Made by a program: the position numbers and the translations under genes
Shown: positions 53,430 through 62,374 of the stretch, one piece after another
Layout of the letters: every line of letters starts with the position of its first letter
How positions within the stretch are numbered: position 1 is the stretch's first letter
The notes under the pieces: generated by a model
Database searches by the model: none
The model's input: only the letters and a program-made list of their open reading frames with translations
Told to the model about the DNA's origin: nothing
Source: Lachnospiraceae bacterium
Lineage (GTDB): Bacteria > Bacillota > Clostridia > Lachnospirales > Lachnospiraceae
NCBI GenBank assembly: GCA_014804695.1
Contig: JAAUZJ010000017.1
Location: 1-64,000 of the forward strand
Reading direction: 5' to 3'
Length of the DNA: 64,000 nucleotides

Positions 53430-55637
53430 TTACTTCTTATACAAATAAAAGTCATCCAGCGTTCCCCACGCCTTAGCCGCAGCGCTGACACTGGCACCTA
53501 CCGTAAGTGTGCCGTCATCGCCCACTGTAATATCTTGTATAACCGGATTCTCCCATTGACACCAGCCTGTCACACCCGTACTTTCCGTCAGACGGTCAGT
53601 GCCGTTATCCGCATATATATACATATCTGCGTTATCACCCGCATCACCGCCCTGTATGTACAGACCGAATTCATAAGTGCCCGGCTCTAATCCCGTCAAA
53701 GTCTGCTGAACCGTAAAATTCACTTCGCTTGTAGACCAGAAATGCAACGAGATATCTCCACTATAAGCATCGGATGTCTTATCCTGATAATCCGTACAGC
53801 TTCCCGTAATTTCCCACATGGAAGTATTTTCTTCCTCGAAACTGCTGTTTGCTATAATATTAACTTTGGCTACTGAAACATGGGCTGTTGGCTGGTAATC
53901 CTCAAGCACCTTTATGACATCATCAGTAAGAACGGCGGCTTCCGCATCCAATTCCTTACTTATGTTCTCCGGCATAGACGCGCTCTCAGGCAAATCCTGT
54001 GCAATTTTAAATCGTCCGCTCACATCATACTCACCACTCTTGGAAGTATCTATCGCCGCAAGCTGTGCCTCGTCCCACTCTACCGCAACGGGCAGCACAG
54101 TCCTGTCATTAAACATAACATCTGCAGTCTGGGGCATTTCAAGCTCTGCATCCAGACTTACACTTACTTCCACAACAGGTATATTCTCTATCTGCTTCTC
54201 CACAATCGTACCGCATTGCAGATATAAAAAGGTCTTCAAAGATGGCAATGGATGACCAGCATAGTCAAAAAGTGCCTGATTGTCCCATGAACTGCCGCCG
54301 TAATATTGCCCCGCATCTTTTGGATCATACCCCGCAGCATAAGAGGAAGCCCAACCAGAGCCATACTGCTCCCAAATCTTCTGATTCTCAGCATAAACCT
54401 GATCAGCATCTGCAGCGCCTTCTTCCCATAAGCCCACAGGCAGCCACGCCGGCTCCCAGTAAAAGTATCCTAATCCTGCATCGCCTACCTCTGCTACCGC
54501 CGCACAGACATCACGAATCTCATTACTCTGTCCCTGTACGGTCGCCGGATATCCGGAAACGACTCCCGCTTCCCCAATACTGTTGGCAGAACCGTCACCA
54601 TCACCTGTAGTATACAGATAAGAGTTCTCTGCCACCAGCACCTTTTTACCATAGGTCTCGGACAGCTTTATAAGTGTATCTGTCAGATTATCCGTAGTGC
54701 CATGCCAGAAAGGATAATAAGACACTGCGAAAATATCATAATCAATTTCCTTTTCTTTTACTTTCTCTGCTATTCCCAAAATACCCTTCTGGTCAGATAC
54801 ATCCGTAAAATGTAACGCAATCTGAATATCCCTTCCGGTCTTGGCAGCTACTTCACGCACCGCTGCCGAGCCTGCCTGAAGAAGCTGTCTCCTCTTAGTC
54901 CAGTCGGTCTCACCCGCGATACCGTTATTGATCTCGTTTCCGATCTGCACCATACCAACATATCCGCCTGCATCAATGATCTCTGTCAGGCTTTCTTCAG
55001 TAAACTGTTGCAATGCCTCGGATTTTTCTTCTATCGTCATATCTACCCATGCTTTGGGACACATTTGCTTGTTAGGATCAGCCCAAAAATCAGAGTAATG
55101 ATAATCTACGCACAGCTTCATGCCATATTTTGCTGCCCGCTTTCCAATCTCCGCGGCCTTTGCCGTATCATTACCGCCGCCGCCATAGCTGTTACCGTTC
55201 TCATCATAAGGATCGTTCCATACGCGCACTCTTATATAATTGACACCGTTTTCCGCAAGAGTTTGAAAAAGATCCTGCTCCTCACCATCCTCGTTGTAAT
55301 AAATTACACCGCTCTCTTCCTCTGCCAGAACACTTGAGATATCTACACCTCTTATAAAATCATCAGACAAATTTTCGATAGGTTCCACGTACACATCCGC
55401 TTCTTCCGGTTCCGTGGGAAGAGTATAAACAAGTCCTTTATCCTCAGGTGTAGCATTTGAATTGGCCTGATCTGCATCTGACTGGCTGGTATCTTCCCGA
55501 CCTACATTCGTCTGAGAAGTATCCGTCTGGCTGACATCTTCCGTTATCTGAGCGTCATCAGTATTGCCACATCCGCCGACTCCTATCACAGCGACCATTG
55601 CTGCCAATGCCATAAAATATTGCATCTTCATTCTCAT
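53430..55637 (-). CDS. secreted GH53 endo-beta-1,4-galactanase with Ig-like and CBM61-like domains
   Basis: 735 residues. Lipoprotein signal ending GVGGCGN puts Cys near residue 23; an Asp/Ser/Thr linker follows. The GH53 barrel (about 90-470) has RGVDISSV, NYIRVRVWNDPYD, DYHYSDFWADP and VQIGNEINNG with the acid/base Glu. A bacterial Ig-like segment (about 495-575) and a C-terminal CBM61-like beta-sandwich (about 600-735; ANSSFEEENTSMWEITG) follow. It degrades pectic galactan or arabinogalactan at the cell surface. AAAGGGG precedes ATG 55637. Confidence 0.93.
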   Translation of the reverse strand: MRMKMQYFMALAAMVAVIGVGGCGNTDDAQITEDVSQTDTSQTNVGREDTSQSDADQANSNATPEDKGLVYTLPTEPEEADVYVEPIENLSDDFIRGVDISSVLAEEESGVIYYNEDGEEQDLFQTLAENGVNYIRVRVWNDPYDENGNSYGGGGNDTAKAAEIGKRAAKYGMKLCVDYHYSDFWADPNKQMCPKAWVDMTIEEKSEALQQFTEESLTEIIDAGGYVGMVQIGNEINNGIAGETDWTKRRQLLQAGSAAVREVAAKTGRDIQIALHFTDVSDQKGILGIAEKVKEKEIDYDIFAVSYYPFWHGTTDNLTDTLIKLSETYGKKVLVAENSYLYTTGDGDGSANSIGEAGVVSGYPATVQGQSNEIRDVCAAVAEVGDAGLGYFYWEPAWLPVGLWEEGAADADQVYAENQKIWEQYGSGWASSYAAGYDPKDAGQYYGGSSWDNQALFDYAGHPLPSLKTFLYLQCGTIVEKQIENIPVVEVSVSLDAELEMPQTADVMFNDRTVLPVAVEWDEAQLAAIDTSKSGEYDVSGRFKIAQDLPESASMPENISKELDAEAAVLTDDVIKVLEDYQPTAHVSVAKVNIIANSSFEEENTSMWEITGSCTDYQDKTSDAYSGDISLHFWSTSEVNFTVQQTLTGLEPGTYEFGLYIQGGDAGDNADMYIYADNGTDRLTESTGVTGWCQWENPVIQDITVGDDGTLTVGASVSAAAKAWGTLDDFYLYKK

Positions 55638-55739
55638 AGTTACACAAAACCCCTTTCTTTGAATATCAGCCTGAGTTCATCATACGAAAACCAGATCAAT
55701 CTACTTTAGCCTTTCCAAGCCACTTCCTCTTTTATTATC

Positions 55740-56132
55740 TTAAAAAGTAATTATCCTTGGTTCTTCTGTAAATGACGAGAATGTTGCCACAGCATCTTTA
55801 AAGTACAAAACTTCCGTATTATCATCTTCTGCTGAATACATAGCTTTCAGATTCGGATAATTGTCAAGCATATGTGCCTTTGCCTCTACGCGGTCATCTC
55901 TTACCAGCGTTCCTGCCAGTCTAAGCCACTTCCCCTCATTAAATGCACACAACTCTGCTTTCGGATTTTTCTGGATCTGCTTTGACACATCTTTTACTTT
56001 TCCGGTCTGGATGTAAAGCTTATCCTCAAAAATATCAACAGTTCCGAAAGGACGCACTCTTGGCTGATCGCCCTCTACCGTTGCCAGATAATATGTACCG
56101 CATTCTTTTAAAAAATCATAAACTTCTTTCAT
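55740..56132 (-). CDS. pyridoxamine-5'-phosphate-oxidase-like flavin-binding protein
   Basis: 130 residues from ATG 56132 (AAAGGAG-like site upstream). A split beta-barrel PNPOx fold: YYLATVEGDQPRVRPFGTVDIFEDKLYIQTG and CAFNEGKWLRLAGTLVRDDR. Such small proteins bind FMN or F420 or heme; some confer nitroimidazole resistance. The upstream in-frame extension to 56174 overlaps the ribosome site region and is not used. Confidence 0.85.
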   Translation of the reverse strand: MKEVYDFLKECGTYYLATVEGDQPRVRPFGTVDIFEDKLYIQTGKVKDVSKQIQKNPKAELCAFNEGKWLRLAGTLVRDDRVEAKAHMLDNYPNLKAMYSAEDDNTEVLYFKDAVATFSSFTEEPRIITF

Positions 56133-56181
56133 CTTTGTTTTCTCCTTTTTGAGTTCTGTCCTTTTACTTAACAACAGATAA

Positions 56182-57180
56182 TTAAAGCATTACCGACCAA
56201 TACCGAAACATATTCTCAATGCTTCCTGAATTATTGGCGTTTAATATACTAAGCATCATGCTGTTTTTACTGCCACCCGAAGCATAATTTACAAGTAGGT
56301 TCTGTAAGCTGTCAAAAATATTTCTGGCGTTGTCCTCTTTATTCATCAATTTATCAAAGAGTGCCTGATAATCCTCTTTTAAGTCTTTTTCCTCTTGCTC
56401 CGTATGCGTTACCTTTCCAATCTGCCGGTACGCATTCGCCCGCTCCTGTGCCTGTCTTGCATCTGCACTCAAGCTCGTTACATTCGTTGTGGAAGCATTT
56501 TTCATACTGTCACTGTACAAATCAGAGCTGTTTCTATGCTTTGCAACTATTTGGCTATTATAACTCTCATATTCTTTGATCAAATCTTTAAAGCCATCAC
56601 GCTTATCCTCTGATACATACTTATCCGCAAAATAATTCAACGCATTAACCGAAGAGACCAACTCAAGTCTGGCCGCTTCATGAGACAGACTGCTGTCAGA
56701 ACGCCTGCCATCCATAACGGCTCTGATATTATCCATGCCGGCGGTAATATCTTTCAACATATCTTCCATTTTCCCCGCCTCTTCATCGTCCATATCATCA
56801 TAAAAGCCACTCTTATAAAGATAATTGCTGAGCACAAGATATTGTGACTGTCCATCGTCGCTCAAATTGCCCCTATACTCAAAAGGACTAGAAGGATTTT
56901 TCGCTAACAGCTTTTCACGTTCTGCCCGCTGCTGCGCTTTACGTTCATCAACATGAGACATGTACTCAAGTGATTCCTCGGAGATAGTAATCTTGTCAGC
57001 ATGAATACCCATCTCCTCCATGACTTTCTTGCGTTCCTCATCGCTCATTGCATTCTGTTCTCTCTCCGCATAGTAGGCTTCCGCTTCCGCCTTATGCTTT
57101 CGGCTGTCAGCCCGCTTTTGCCGAATCCCGTCAAAGTTAAAATTGTCAGCTATGATTCCCGATGTTTGAATATTAACCAT
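56182..57180 (-). CDS. hypothetical helical protein, 332 residues
   Basis: A soluble, highly charged, largely alpha-helical protein without signal peptide or membrane segment. A long coiled-coil-like stretch covers residues 20-100 (RKHKAEAEAYYAEREQNAMS). The middle and end are helical with many Asn/Ser. GGAGG precedes ATG 57180. I do not recognise the family. The short unstructured N-terminus and neighbourhood of flagellin leave export by the flagellar system possible, but nothing in the sequence shows it. Confidence 0.55.
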   Translation of the reverse strand: MVNIQTSGIIADNFNFDGIRQKRADSRKHKAEAEAYYAEREQNAMSDEERKKVMEEMGIHADKITISEESLEYMSHVDERKAQQRAEREKLLAKNPSSPFEYRGNLSDDGQSQYLVLSNYLYKSGFYDDMDDEEAGKMEDMLKDITAGMDNIRAVMDGRRSDSSLSHEAARLELVSSVNALNYFADKYVSEDKRDGFKDLIKEYESYNSQIVAKHRNSSDLYSDSMKNASTTNVTSLSADARQAQERANAYRQIGKVTHTEQEEKDLKEDYQALFDKLMNKEDNARNIFDSLQNLLVNYASGGSKNSMMLSILNANNSGSIENMFRYWSVML

Positions 57181-57422
57181 AATTTGTGTCCTCCTTGACT
57201 TTTAAATTTTAATTCCTTTTACCATTATGCCTTTATAATCATGACTTTATATAGCTACACACTTATATTTATTGTATCGGATAAATCCGCCGCTTTATTA
57301 ATATTCATTGCAGATTTGAAATGCGCCATGATTATGACAAGATTCACCTAATACTGCTTCAACGGTTGTCGGGCTGATATCAGGAAGAATCAATAAGAAG
57401 TTTAATTCAACCTACAAAAAGA

Positions 57423-57444
57423 AGCTACCCTATAAAGAGTAGCT
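57423..57444 (-). terminator. terminator of the HicAB unit
   Basis: AGCTACCC (57423-57430) pairs with GAGTAGCT (57437-57444); on the minus strand a T-rich run follows. Confidence 0.7.
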
Positions 57445-57452
57445 CCCCATAT

Positions 57453-57854
57453 TTATTTTGACTGTGCCATTGAGAATAAAGTATCTTGTAAAAGTTTAGA
57501 GAAATTGATATTATTTTTTTCAGCAAAAGAATTTAGCCATGCAGGAATAGTAAGGTTTTTTCTTACAGCTTTTTCACCATACTTTTCTTCATAGGCATCA
57601 ATGTCTAATAATAACATATTTATCATACACCCATTTTCAGCAGTTATTTCAGAATAGTCGGAAGCATGCGGAATTTGTTCCCCATCTTCAAGTTCTCCTA
57701 ATATCCAACCACTGGCTGCGTCAATCCCCATTTCAATAGCCTGTTCTAAGTCTTTTCCCTCTGTTACACAACCGGGTAAGTCTGGAAATTCTACCACATA
57801 TCCACCACTTTGATCTGTAAAAGGCTTAAATACAGCCGGATAAATTAATTTCAA
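57453..57854 (-). CDS. hicB: HicB-family antitoxin
   Basis: 133 residues from TTG 57854, with GGAGGTG about 7 bases upstream. The HicB fold reads YPAVFKPFTDQSGGYVVEFPDLPGCVTEGKDLEQAIEMG, and a C-terminal ribbon-helix-helix-like tail follows (RKNLTIPAWLNSFAEKNNINFSKLLQDTL). It would bind HicA and autorepress the pair. It lies 39 bases after the hicA stop. Confidence 0.92.
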   Translation of the reverse strand: MKLIYPAVFKPFTDQSGGYVVEFPDLPGCVTEGKDLEQAIEMGIDAASGWILGELEDGEQIPHASDYSEITAENGCMINMLLLDIDAYEEKYGEKAVRKNLTIPAWLNSFAEKNNINFSKLLQDTLFSMAQSK

Positions 57855-57893
57855 TATTATTCACCTCCATTTATAAAAATAAGCAAATGGGGC

Positions 57894-58073
57894 TTAAATC
57901 CCCGCTTGTTTCATAATTGATTTTACTGTATCGGAATTCAAATCTCCTCCATGTTCTGGAATTGTAACTTTCCCAGGCTTAGTTGGATGTTTGTATTGGT
58001 GGTGTGACCCCTTTTGTTTTACTTGATACCATCCGTTTTTTAATATCATACTCTCAACTTCTCTAAATTTCAT
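57894..58073 (-). CDS. hicA: HicA-family mRNA interferase toxin
   Basis: 59 residues, too short for routine ORF cut-offs. Translation gives MKFREVESMILKNGWYQVKQ, then KGSHHQYKHPTKPGKVTIPEHGG near residue 21, with the conserved catalytic His of the double-stranded-RNA-binding-domain fold. It cleaves mRNA when HicB is degraded. GGGGGT lies 4 bases before ATG 58073. It precedes hicB, the normal order. Confidence 0.92.
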   Translation of the reverse strand: MKFREVESMILKNGWYQVKQKGSHHQYKHPTKPGKVTIPEHGGDLNSDTVKSIMKQAGI

Positions 58074-58186
58074 TCAATACCCCCTTATTCATTCATGGCA
58101 TCACTCCTTCCAGTTGATTTAATCATAGCATAATGCGTATTATGCGCATTGTCAATAATTTTATTCCTTTTTGAATGCCACCCGAA

Positions 58187-58208
58187 GGTGAAAAATTTAT
58201 TTTTCACC
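58187..58208. terminator. AT-rich palindromic terminator at the sensor kinase stop
   Basis: GGTGAAAAA and TTTTTCACC form a 9-bp stem around TTTA overlapping the kinase stop codon. Core identical to 46829-46848. Confidence 0.7.
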
Positions 58209-59637
58209 CTATCATCAACATAACACAAAGACAAAACTCCCCATCCCTCAATGCAATATCTATATCACCGGCATATTTTCCCGCTACCCTGCGGATATTA
58301 AGCAGCCCATATCCGTGCCCCTCCGACTTTTCTTTTGACGTAGACGGAAGCCCGCTTTCTACATCCCATTGCAGGTTTCCTGTAAAGCTGTTACAGATTT
58401 CTATTATATAGGCATTATTTCTGCGGTAAGACATAATTGATATATGCTCCGCCTTTCCTTTTTCACTATTTTCTATTGCATTTTGCAAAGCATTGTTTAA
58501 TATTACACTGATATCGAAGACATTAATGTCAGAATCCACCGGGTAATGAAATTCTGACTGAAAAGAAATTCCACTTTCCTCTGCTTCCTTTTTGAACTCC
58601 TGCAAAATAACATCTGTGACAGGGTTTCCGCTTTCTATCCCACCTGTCATCATAGCAAGTTCTGTCGTTAATTCTTTACTGTAAGCTTTAGCTTCCTCTG
58701 CCTTATTTCCTTCATAAAGCCTTTCCAATGTAAGGATATGGTTTGTCATATCATGCCTGACGCTGCGGATATTCTTATAAAGGCCTTCTACCTGTTCAAC
58801 ATGCCGCCTTATACTGTCAATTTGCACTGCAAGAAGTTCCGTCTGCCGGTTCTCTTCCTGCTTTGCCTTGATGTCCTGATATAACACAATGACCACAACG
58901 ATCACAATTACATATACTGCATAAAACAGCATGATCAGCAAATCATAAACATCATGGTTTCTTTTACCTTCTATAAAATAAGCTACGAAATAAGCCATGC
59001 GGTATCGCTGTATGATCTGGTATGACATTACTCCCATAAACGCAGGAAGCGCCAGCATGAGCAGCTCCTTTTTTTCCATATCCGCACTCTTATTTCTATA
59101 AACCTTTAAAACCAGCCAAATCCCTATTGCCGTGAACACAAACTCCAATGTCAGGTAAAAAACAGATATCCCTGCATACAAAGCAATCCACAATGACTCC
59201 TCCGGATGACCCTGCATATAATCCGTATATTCAGCAAAAGTGTATAAATTATCCTGTAGAATCTCCGCCATTGCAGAAGAAATCCAATTCAAAGAAAAAA
59301 ACAGTATCACAAGAAATGCTTTCTGTCTGTAATTTTTCCGGTCTATCAGACAGATAAAAAAGAACATTATAAGGCTGCCTATAGCATATGCATCAAAATA
59401 ATCAATATGCAACGGCATTATATATAATAGAAACAGCATCGTCAGAAAATATGCCGGCGCAACATAATATGCGACTTTTTTCTTATTCTTAACAAACACA
59501 TCTACACTCTCTGAATCACTCATGTCAACCAGCGTAACCCCGGAGAGCATAAACGGCTTTACCAGACGGTAAAAACAATATCCCCTGATAAATATCTGCA
59601 CCAGAAAAAACATTTCATAAATTAAATCATAATCCAC
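58204..59637 (-). CDS. GHKL-type sensor histidine kinase
   Basis: 477 residues. Six or seven membrane helices (to about residue 255) precede a coiled coil and a GHKL kinase core. The phospho-acceptor His is in SVRHDMTNH (residue 295); the N box is VILNNALQNAIENS and the G box GHGYGLLNIRRV. This layout matches AgrC-type kinases, which sense peptide pheromones, but no agrBD genes are visible. The GTG start at 59637 uses AAAGGA inside the end of the response-regulator gene. Cotranscribed with it. Confidence 0.92.
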   Translation of the reverse strand: MDYDLIYEMFFLVQIFIRGYCFYRLVKPFMLSGVTLVDMSDSESVDVFVKNKKKVAYYVAPAYFLTMLFLLYIMPLHIDYFDAYAIGSLIMFFFICLIDRKNYRQKAFLVILFFSLNWISSAMAEILQDNLYTFAEYTDYMQGHPEESLWIALYAGISVFYLTLEFVFTAIGIWLVLKVYRNKSADMEKKELLMLALPAFMGVMSYQIIQRYRMAYFVAYFIEGKRNHDVYDLLIMLFYAVYVIVIVVVIVLYQDIKAKQEENRQTELLAVQIDSIRRHVEQVEGLYKNIRSVRHDMTNHILTLERLYEGNKAEEAKAYSKELTTELAMMTGGIESGNPVTDVILQEFKKEAEESGISFQSEFHYPVDSDINVFDISVILNNALQNAIENSEKGKAEHISIMSYRRNNAYIIEICNSFTGNLQWDVESGLPSTSKEKSEGHGYGLLNIRRVAGKYAGDIDIALRDGEFCLCVMLMIG

Positions 59638-59640
59638 CCT

Positions 59641-60360
59641 TTATTCCTTTCCCTTTCTCTGATTGAATCGTAAATAACTTTTAACGAAATCTTTATAATT
59701 CTGCTTTGCAATAAGCGCCTGCCCTTTTTTTAAATAAATGGCTTTCGCATCATATTTTACGATAAAATTAAAATTTATCAGATATGCCCTATGGGGACGA
59801 TAAAAATCCTTCCCTGTTTCTTTCTCCAGTTCCTTCATTTTTCCATAATATTCTATGTCCGACTCCATTGTGTGGATGATTATTTTCCGGTTGAACACTT
59901 CCGCATATACGATATCTTCTATAGGAATTGTAATGTGCTTGCCTTTTGCGGTTACCATAAGGCTTGGCATTTCTTTTTTTGCGCCCATGCGCTCCATCTT
60001 TCTTTCATTAAACTGACAGACAGCATTCTGTAAAACTTCCGCCAATTTATCATCTTCAAACGGCTTAACCAGATAGTGAAACGCCCCGACATCAAATGAC
60101 TGAAATACATAATCTTTTGTTACGGTAACAAAAATAATTATCATCTGCCGATTCAGTTTACGCAATTCTCTGGCAGTTTCCAGTCCATCCATTTCCGGCA
60201 TCTGTATATCAAGAAAAAGGATGTCGGGGAGATGTACGGCATCCAATATCTCCTGACCTGACTTATAAGAAACGATATCTTCTGTAGGATAAAGTTTCCC
60301 TATTTTCTCAATGAGCATTTCCCGTATTTCTTTCTGGTCATCACATACGCCAATCTGCAC
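59641..60360 (-). CDS. LytTR-family response regulator
   Basis: 239 residues from GTG 60360 (GGAGGTG 5 bases upstream; the frame extends to TTG 60378 but that lies before the ribosome site). A receiver domain with phospho-Asp in ILFLDIQMPEMDG and switch Lys in YLVKPFE. The C-terminal LytTR DNA-binding domain includes IEDIVYAEVFNRKIIIHT and FYRPHRAYLINFNFI. It binds paired direct repeats at target promoters. Ends 4 bases before the kinase gene. Confidence 0.93.
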   Translation of the reverse strand: MQIGVCDDQKEIREMLIEKIGKLYPTEDIVSYKSGQEILDAVHLPDILFLDIQMPEMDGLETARELRKLNRQMIIIFVTVTKDYVFQSFDVGAFHYLVKPFEDDKLAEVLQNAVCQFNERKMERMGAKKEMPSLMVTAKGKHITIPIEDIVYAEVFNRKIIIHTMESDIEYYGKMKELEKETGKDFYRPHRAYLINFNFIVKYDAKAIYLKKGQALIAKQNYKDFVKSYLRFNQRKGKE

Positions 60361-60389
60361 ATTTTCACCTCCCGACAAATATATTATAT

Positions 60390-60408
60390 ATTAATATCGG
60401 ATATTAAT
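60390..60408. promoter_or_regulatory. palindrome in the LytTR operon promoter region
   Basis: ATTAATATC and GATATTAAT form a perfect 9-bp inverted repeat around one base, 30-48 bases upstream of the regulator start. Candidate operator, or part of the promoter. Confidence 0.45.
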
Positions 60409-60482
60409 TATATTTTTATCATTAAATATGCTGCAGACAGACCTTTTTGTGTTGTGAATAGATAAAATCTGCAGAATTGAAA

Positions 60483-60519
60483 AAGGATACTTTCTAACTT
60501 TTTATTAGAAAGTATCCTT
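60483..60519 (-). terminator. terminator of the zinc-ribbon/membrane operon, GGAAAGTATCC family
   Basis: A 15-bp stem AAGGATACTTTCTAA/TTAGAAAGTATCCTT is perfect with a 7-base loop and a T run on the minus strand. It ends the operon after the 54-residue gene. A second hairpin CTGCAGA/TCTGCAG (60431-60473) lies just beyond. Confidence 0.8.
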
Positions 60520-60533
60520 ATCGTACAAAATAC

Positions 60534-60698
60534 CTATCTGCCTCTTACCGGCGGATGCAGATCCCAGTCAGGAAAACAACTTGCAAATCCCTCAATATTC
60601 TGTGTAAGCACTACTTTTTCCATCTTCTGTATATCAGATTCCCCTTGCCCAAACATTGCCTCAAGTTCATCAAATTCATCATCAAAATTATTATCCAT
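60534..60698 (-). CDS. 54-residue acidic protein at the operon end
   Basis: Translation MDNNFDDEFDELEAMFGQGE continues to FPDWDLHPPVRGR. AGGA lies 8 bases before ATG 60698. An acidic helix and a conserved-looking C-terminal PDWDL-PP tail are the only features. Similar DWDL-PP tails occur in small Clostridial proteins of unknown function. It starts 20 bases after the 550-residue gene, so it belongs to the operon. Confidence 0.7.
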   Translation of the reverse strand: MDNNFDDEFDELEAMFGQGESDIQKMEKVVLTQNIEGFASCFPDWDLHPPVRGR

Positions 60699-60718
60699 TA
60701 CTCTATTCCTATTCCTTT

Positions 60719-62371
60719 CTATGCTATAATATTTCTGATTGGCTCGCTCTCAAAATTGTATACTACATCCTGAGCAGTTTTCCATTGACTCAGTGCATTG
60801 TTTATCTTATTCTTTCCGTTTTCAGTCCTTGTCCTGTAATCCTGATTAATCGACTCCACTTTTTCAGCAACATCTTTCTTTGTTTTATTCGCGCTATATA
60901 CAAGAACGCCAGCACCAATCAACATAATACATCCTATAGGAAATGCCACAAGCAGGAATATGAGTCCCAGAACCGCAAGCACGATTGAGCTGATCATCTT
61001 AACTTTTGCACTGTTATTGTTTGCCCTATCCACATCTGACGCACATCTTGCTGACATATTGCTTTCAAAATCCGCACACAGCTGTGCCGCATTGCTTCCA
61101 TCCGCAGATACCCCTTTCCATCCGTCAACATTAAGTGTAATCTGAGTTGGAAATGTTTCTTTTTTCTCGGTAACATACGTATTAAATCCTTTACGTATGT
61201 AACTGCTTAAAAATGATACCGCTGTTTTTCTCTCCGAAGGTGCAACATCTTTGTCAGTAATAATAACATTTGACATCTGCTCAACTAGGTTTAATGTCTG
61301 CTGCTTTCTTTCATGTTCTAATTTTGTTATTGACTGCTTTGCTGCCTCTTTATCACCTTCATAATACTTAATTGCCTTTAAATACTCTTCTTCCTTACGC
61401 AGCGGTTCTTCATCCTCATTATATCTGCTTATCAGTTGAATCAAGCTCTTATCTATTTTGGTTTTCAGGCTGTTTGGATCAATATATGCGTTGTTAATCT
61501 GAGTCATCTTATCCGCTATTGAATCGACTGACAAAATTCTTCCCACATATTCATTAATATCATGGTACTCCTGTACGGTATCACTCAGATCAGGATATAA
61601 GGCTGCAATATCCAAACTAAATCTACTGCAGTATTCTTTCCATATCTCTTCCTGTTTTTCCTCGAAATTGCTGCTGCTGCCACGAATCTCATTCATCCAT
61701 TTTGCAACATAGTCATCACACATATGTTTCTCATCAGGTCCGAATATACCATTCACATAGGCATCTATATATGCAAAGCTGCCTTCAGAAAAACTGGCTG
61801 AATCCTGATGTGAAAAATAAATTGACAGCCATTCATAGCAAGTCTGGATCCTGTTATTTCTGCGGCAGATAAGCGCCATTGTTATAGCCGTTCTTTCTTC
61901 ATCCCTTTTTACAGCTTCAGCTATAGCCCGCTCCGCCAAATCCCTGTCATTTCCAATCCATGCGGATACAGCTACCAGACACGGAGCCAACCAGTACTTA
62001 GGTGTTGAAAGCATAAGTTCCTCTGAGACTCTCGAAATGGTTGACTTCTTTACAAGCGCCAAATCCGTTGCCTGCAGCACACCAAGCATGGTCTCTCTGA
62101 TCACCTTGTAATTTCCATAATTGCTCTCCAACTCCTGACGTACCCTGACAAGCTCTGTAGATGCCTGTTGAAGCGCTGCCTGCATTTTTTGGTCATCCAT
62201 CATTTCATTGAATTTTTGGTATAATAGTTGAAGATTTTTATTGGTAGCATCAACCGCTTCATTGGTTTCACGAATCATACTGCCTAATTGATTGGTGTAC
62301 GACTGAAGCTCGTCTACCTTTCTTTCCAGCCGCGATACGTCAATATGTACCGTTTGTACTGTATCAGCCAT
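60719..62371 (-). CDS. large coiled-coil membrane protein of the zinc-ribbon operon
   Basis: 550 residues. N-terminal coiled coil (about 10-85; LERKVDELQSYTNQLGSMIRE), a helical middle (about 100-440) and two close membrane helices near residues 460-500 (MISSIVLAVLGLIFLLVAFPIGC, then IMLIGAGVLVYSA), with a short cytoplasmic tail. No signal peptide. It starts 3 bases after the zinc-ribbon gene. I do not recognise a family; layout resembles tail-anchored envelope-stress partners. Confidence 0.6.
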   Translation of the reverse strand: MADTVQTVHIDVSRLERKVDELQSYTNQLGSMIRETNEAVDATNKNLQLLYQKFNEMMDDQKMQAALQQASTELVRVRQELESNYGNYKVIRETMLGVLQATDLALVKKSTISRVSEELMLSTPKYWLAPCLVAVSAWIGNDRDLAERAIAEAVKRDEERTAITMALICRRNNRIQTCYEWLSIYFSHQDSASFSEGSFAYIDAYVNGIFGPDEKHMCDDYVAKWMNEIRGSSSNFEEKQEEIWKEYCSRFSLDIAALYPDLSDTVQEYHDINEYVGRILSVDSIADKMTQINNAYIDPNSLKTKIDKSLIQLISRYNEDEEPLRKEEEYLKAIKYYEGDKEAAKQSITKLEHERKQQTLNLVEQMSNVIITDKDVAPSERKTAVSFLSSYIRKGFNTYVTEKKETFPTQITLNVDGWKGVSADGSNAAQLCADFESNMSARCASDVDRANNNSAKVKMISSIVLAVLGLIFLLVAFPIGCIMLIGAGVLVYSANKTKKDVAEKVESINQDYRTRTENGKNKINNALSQWKTAQDVVYNFESEPIRNIIA

Positions 62372-62374
62372 ATT

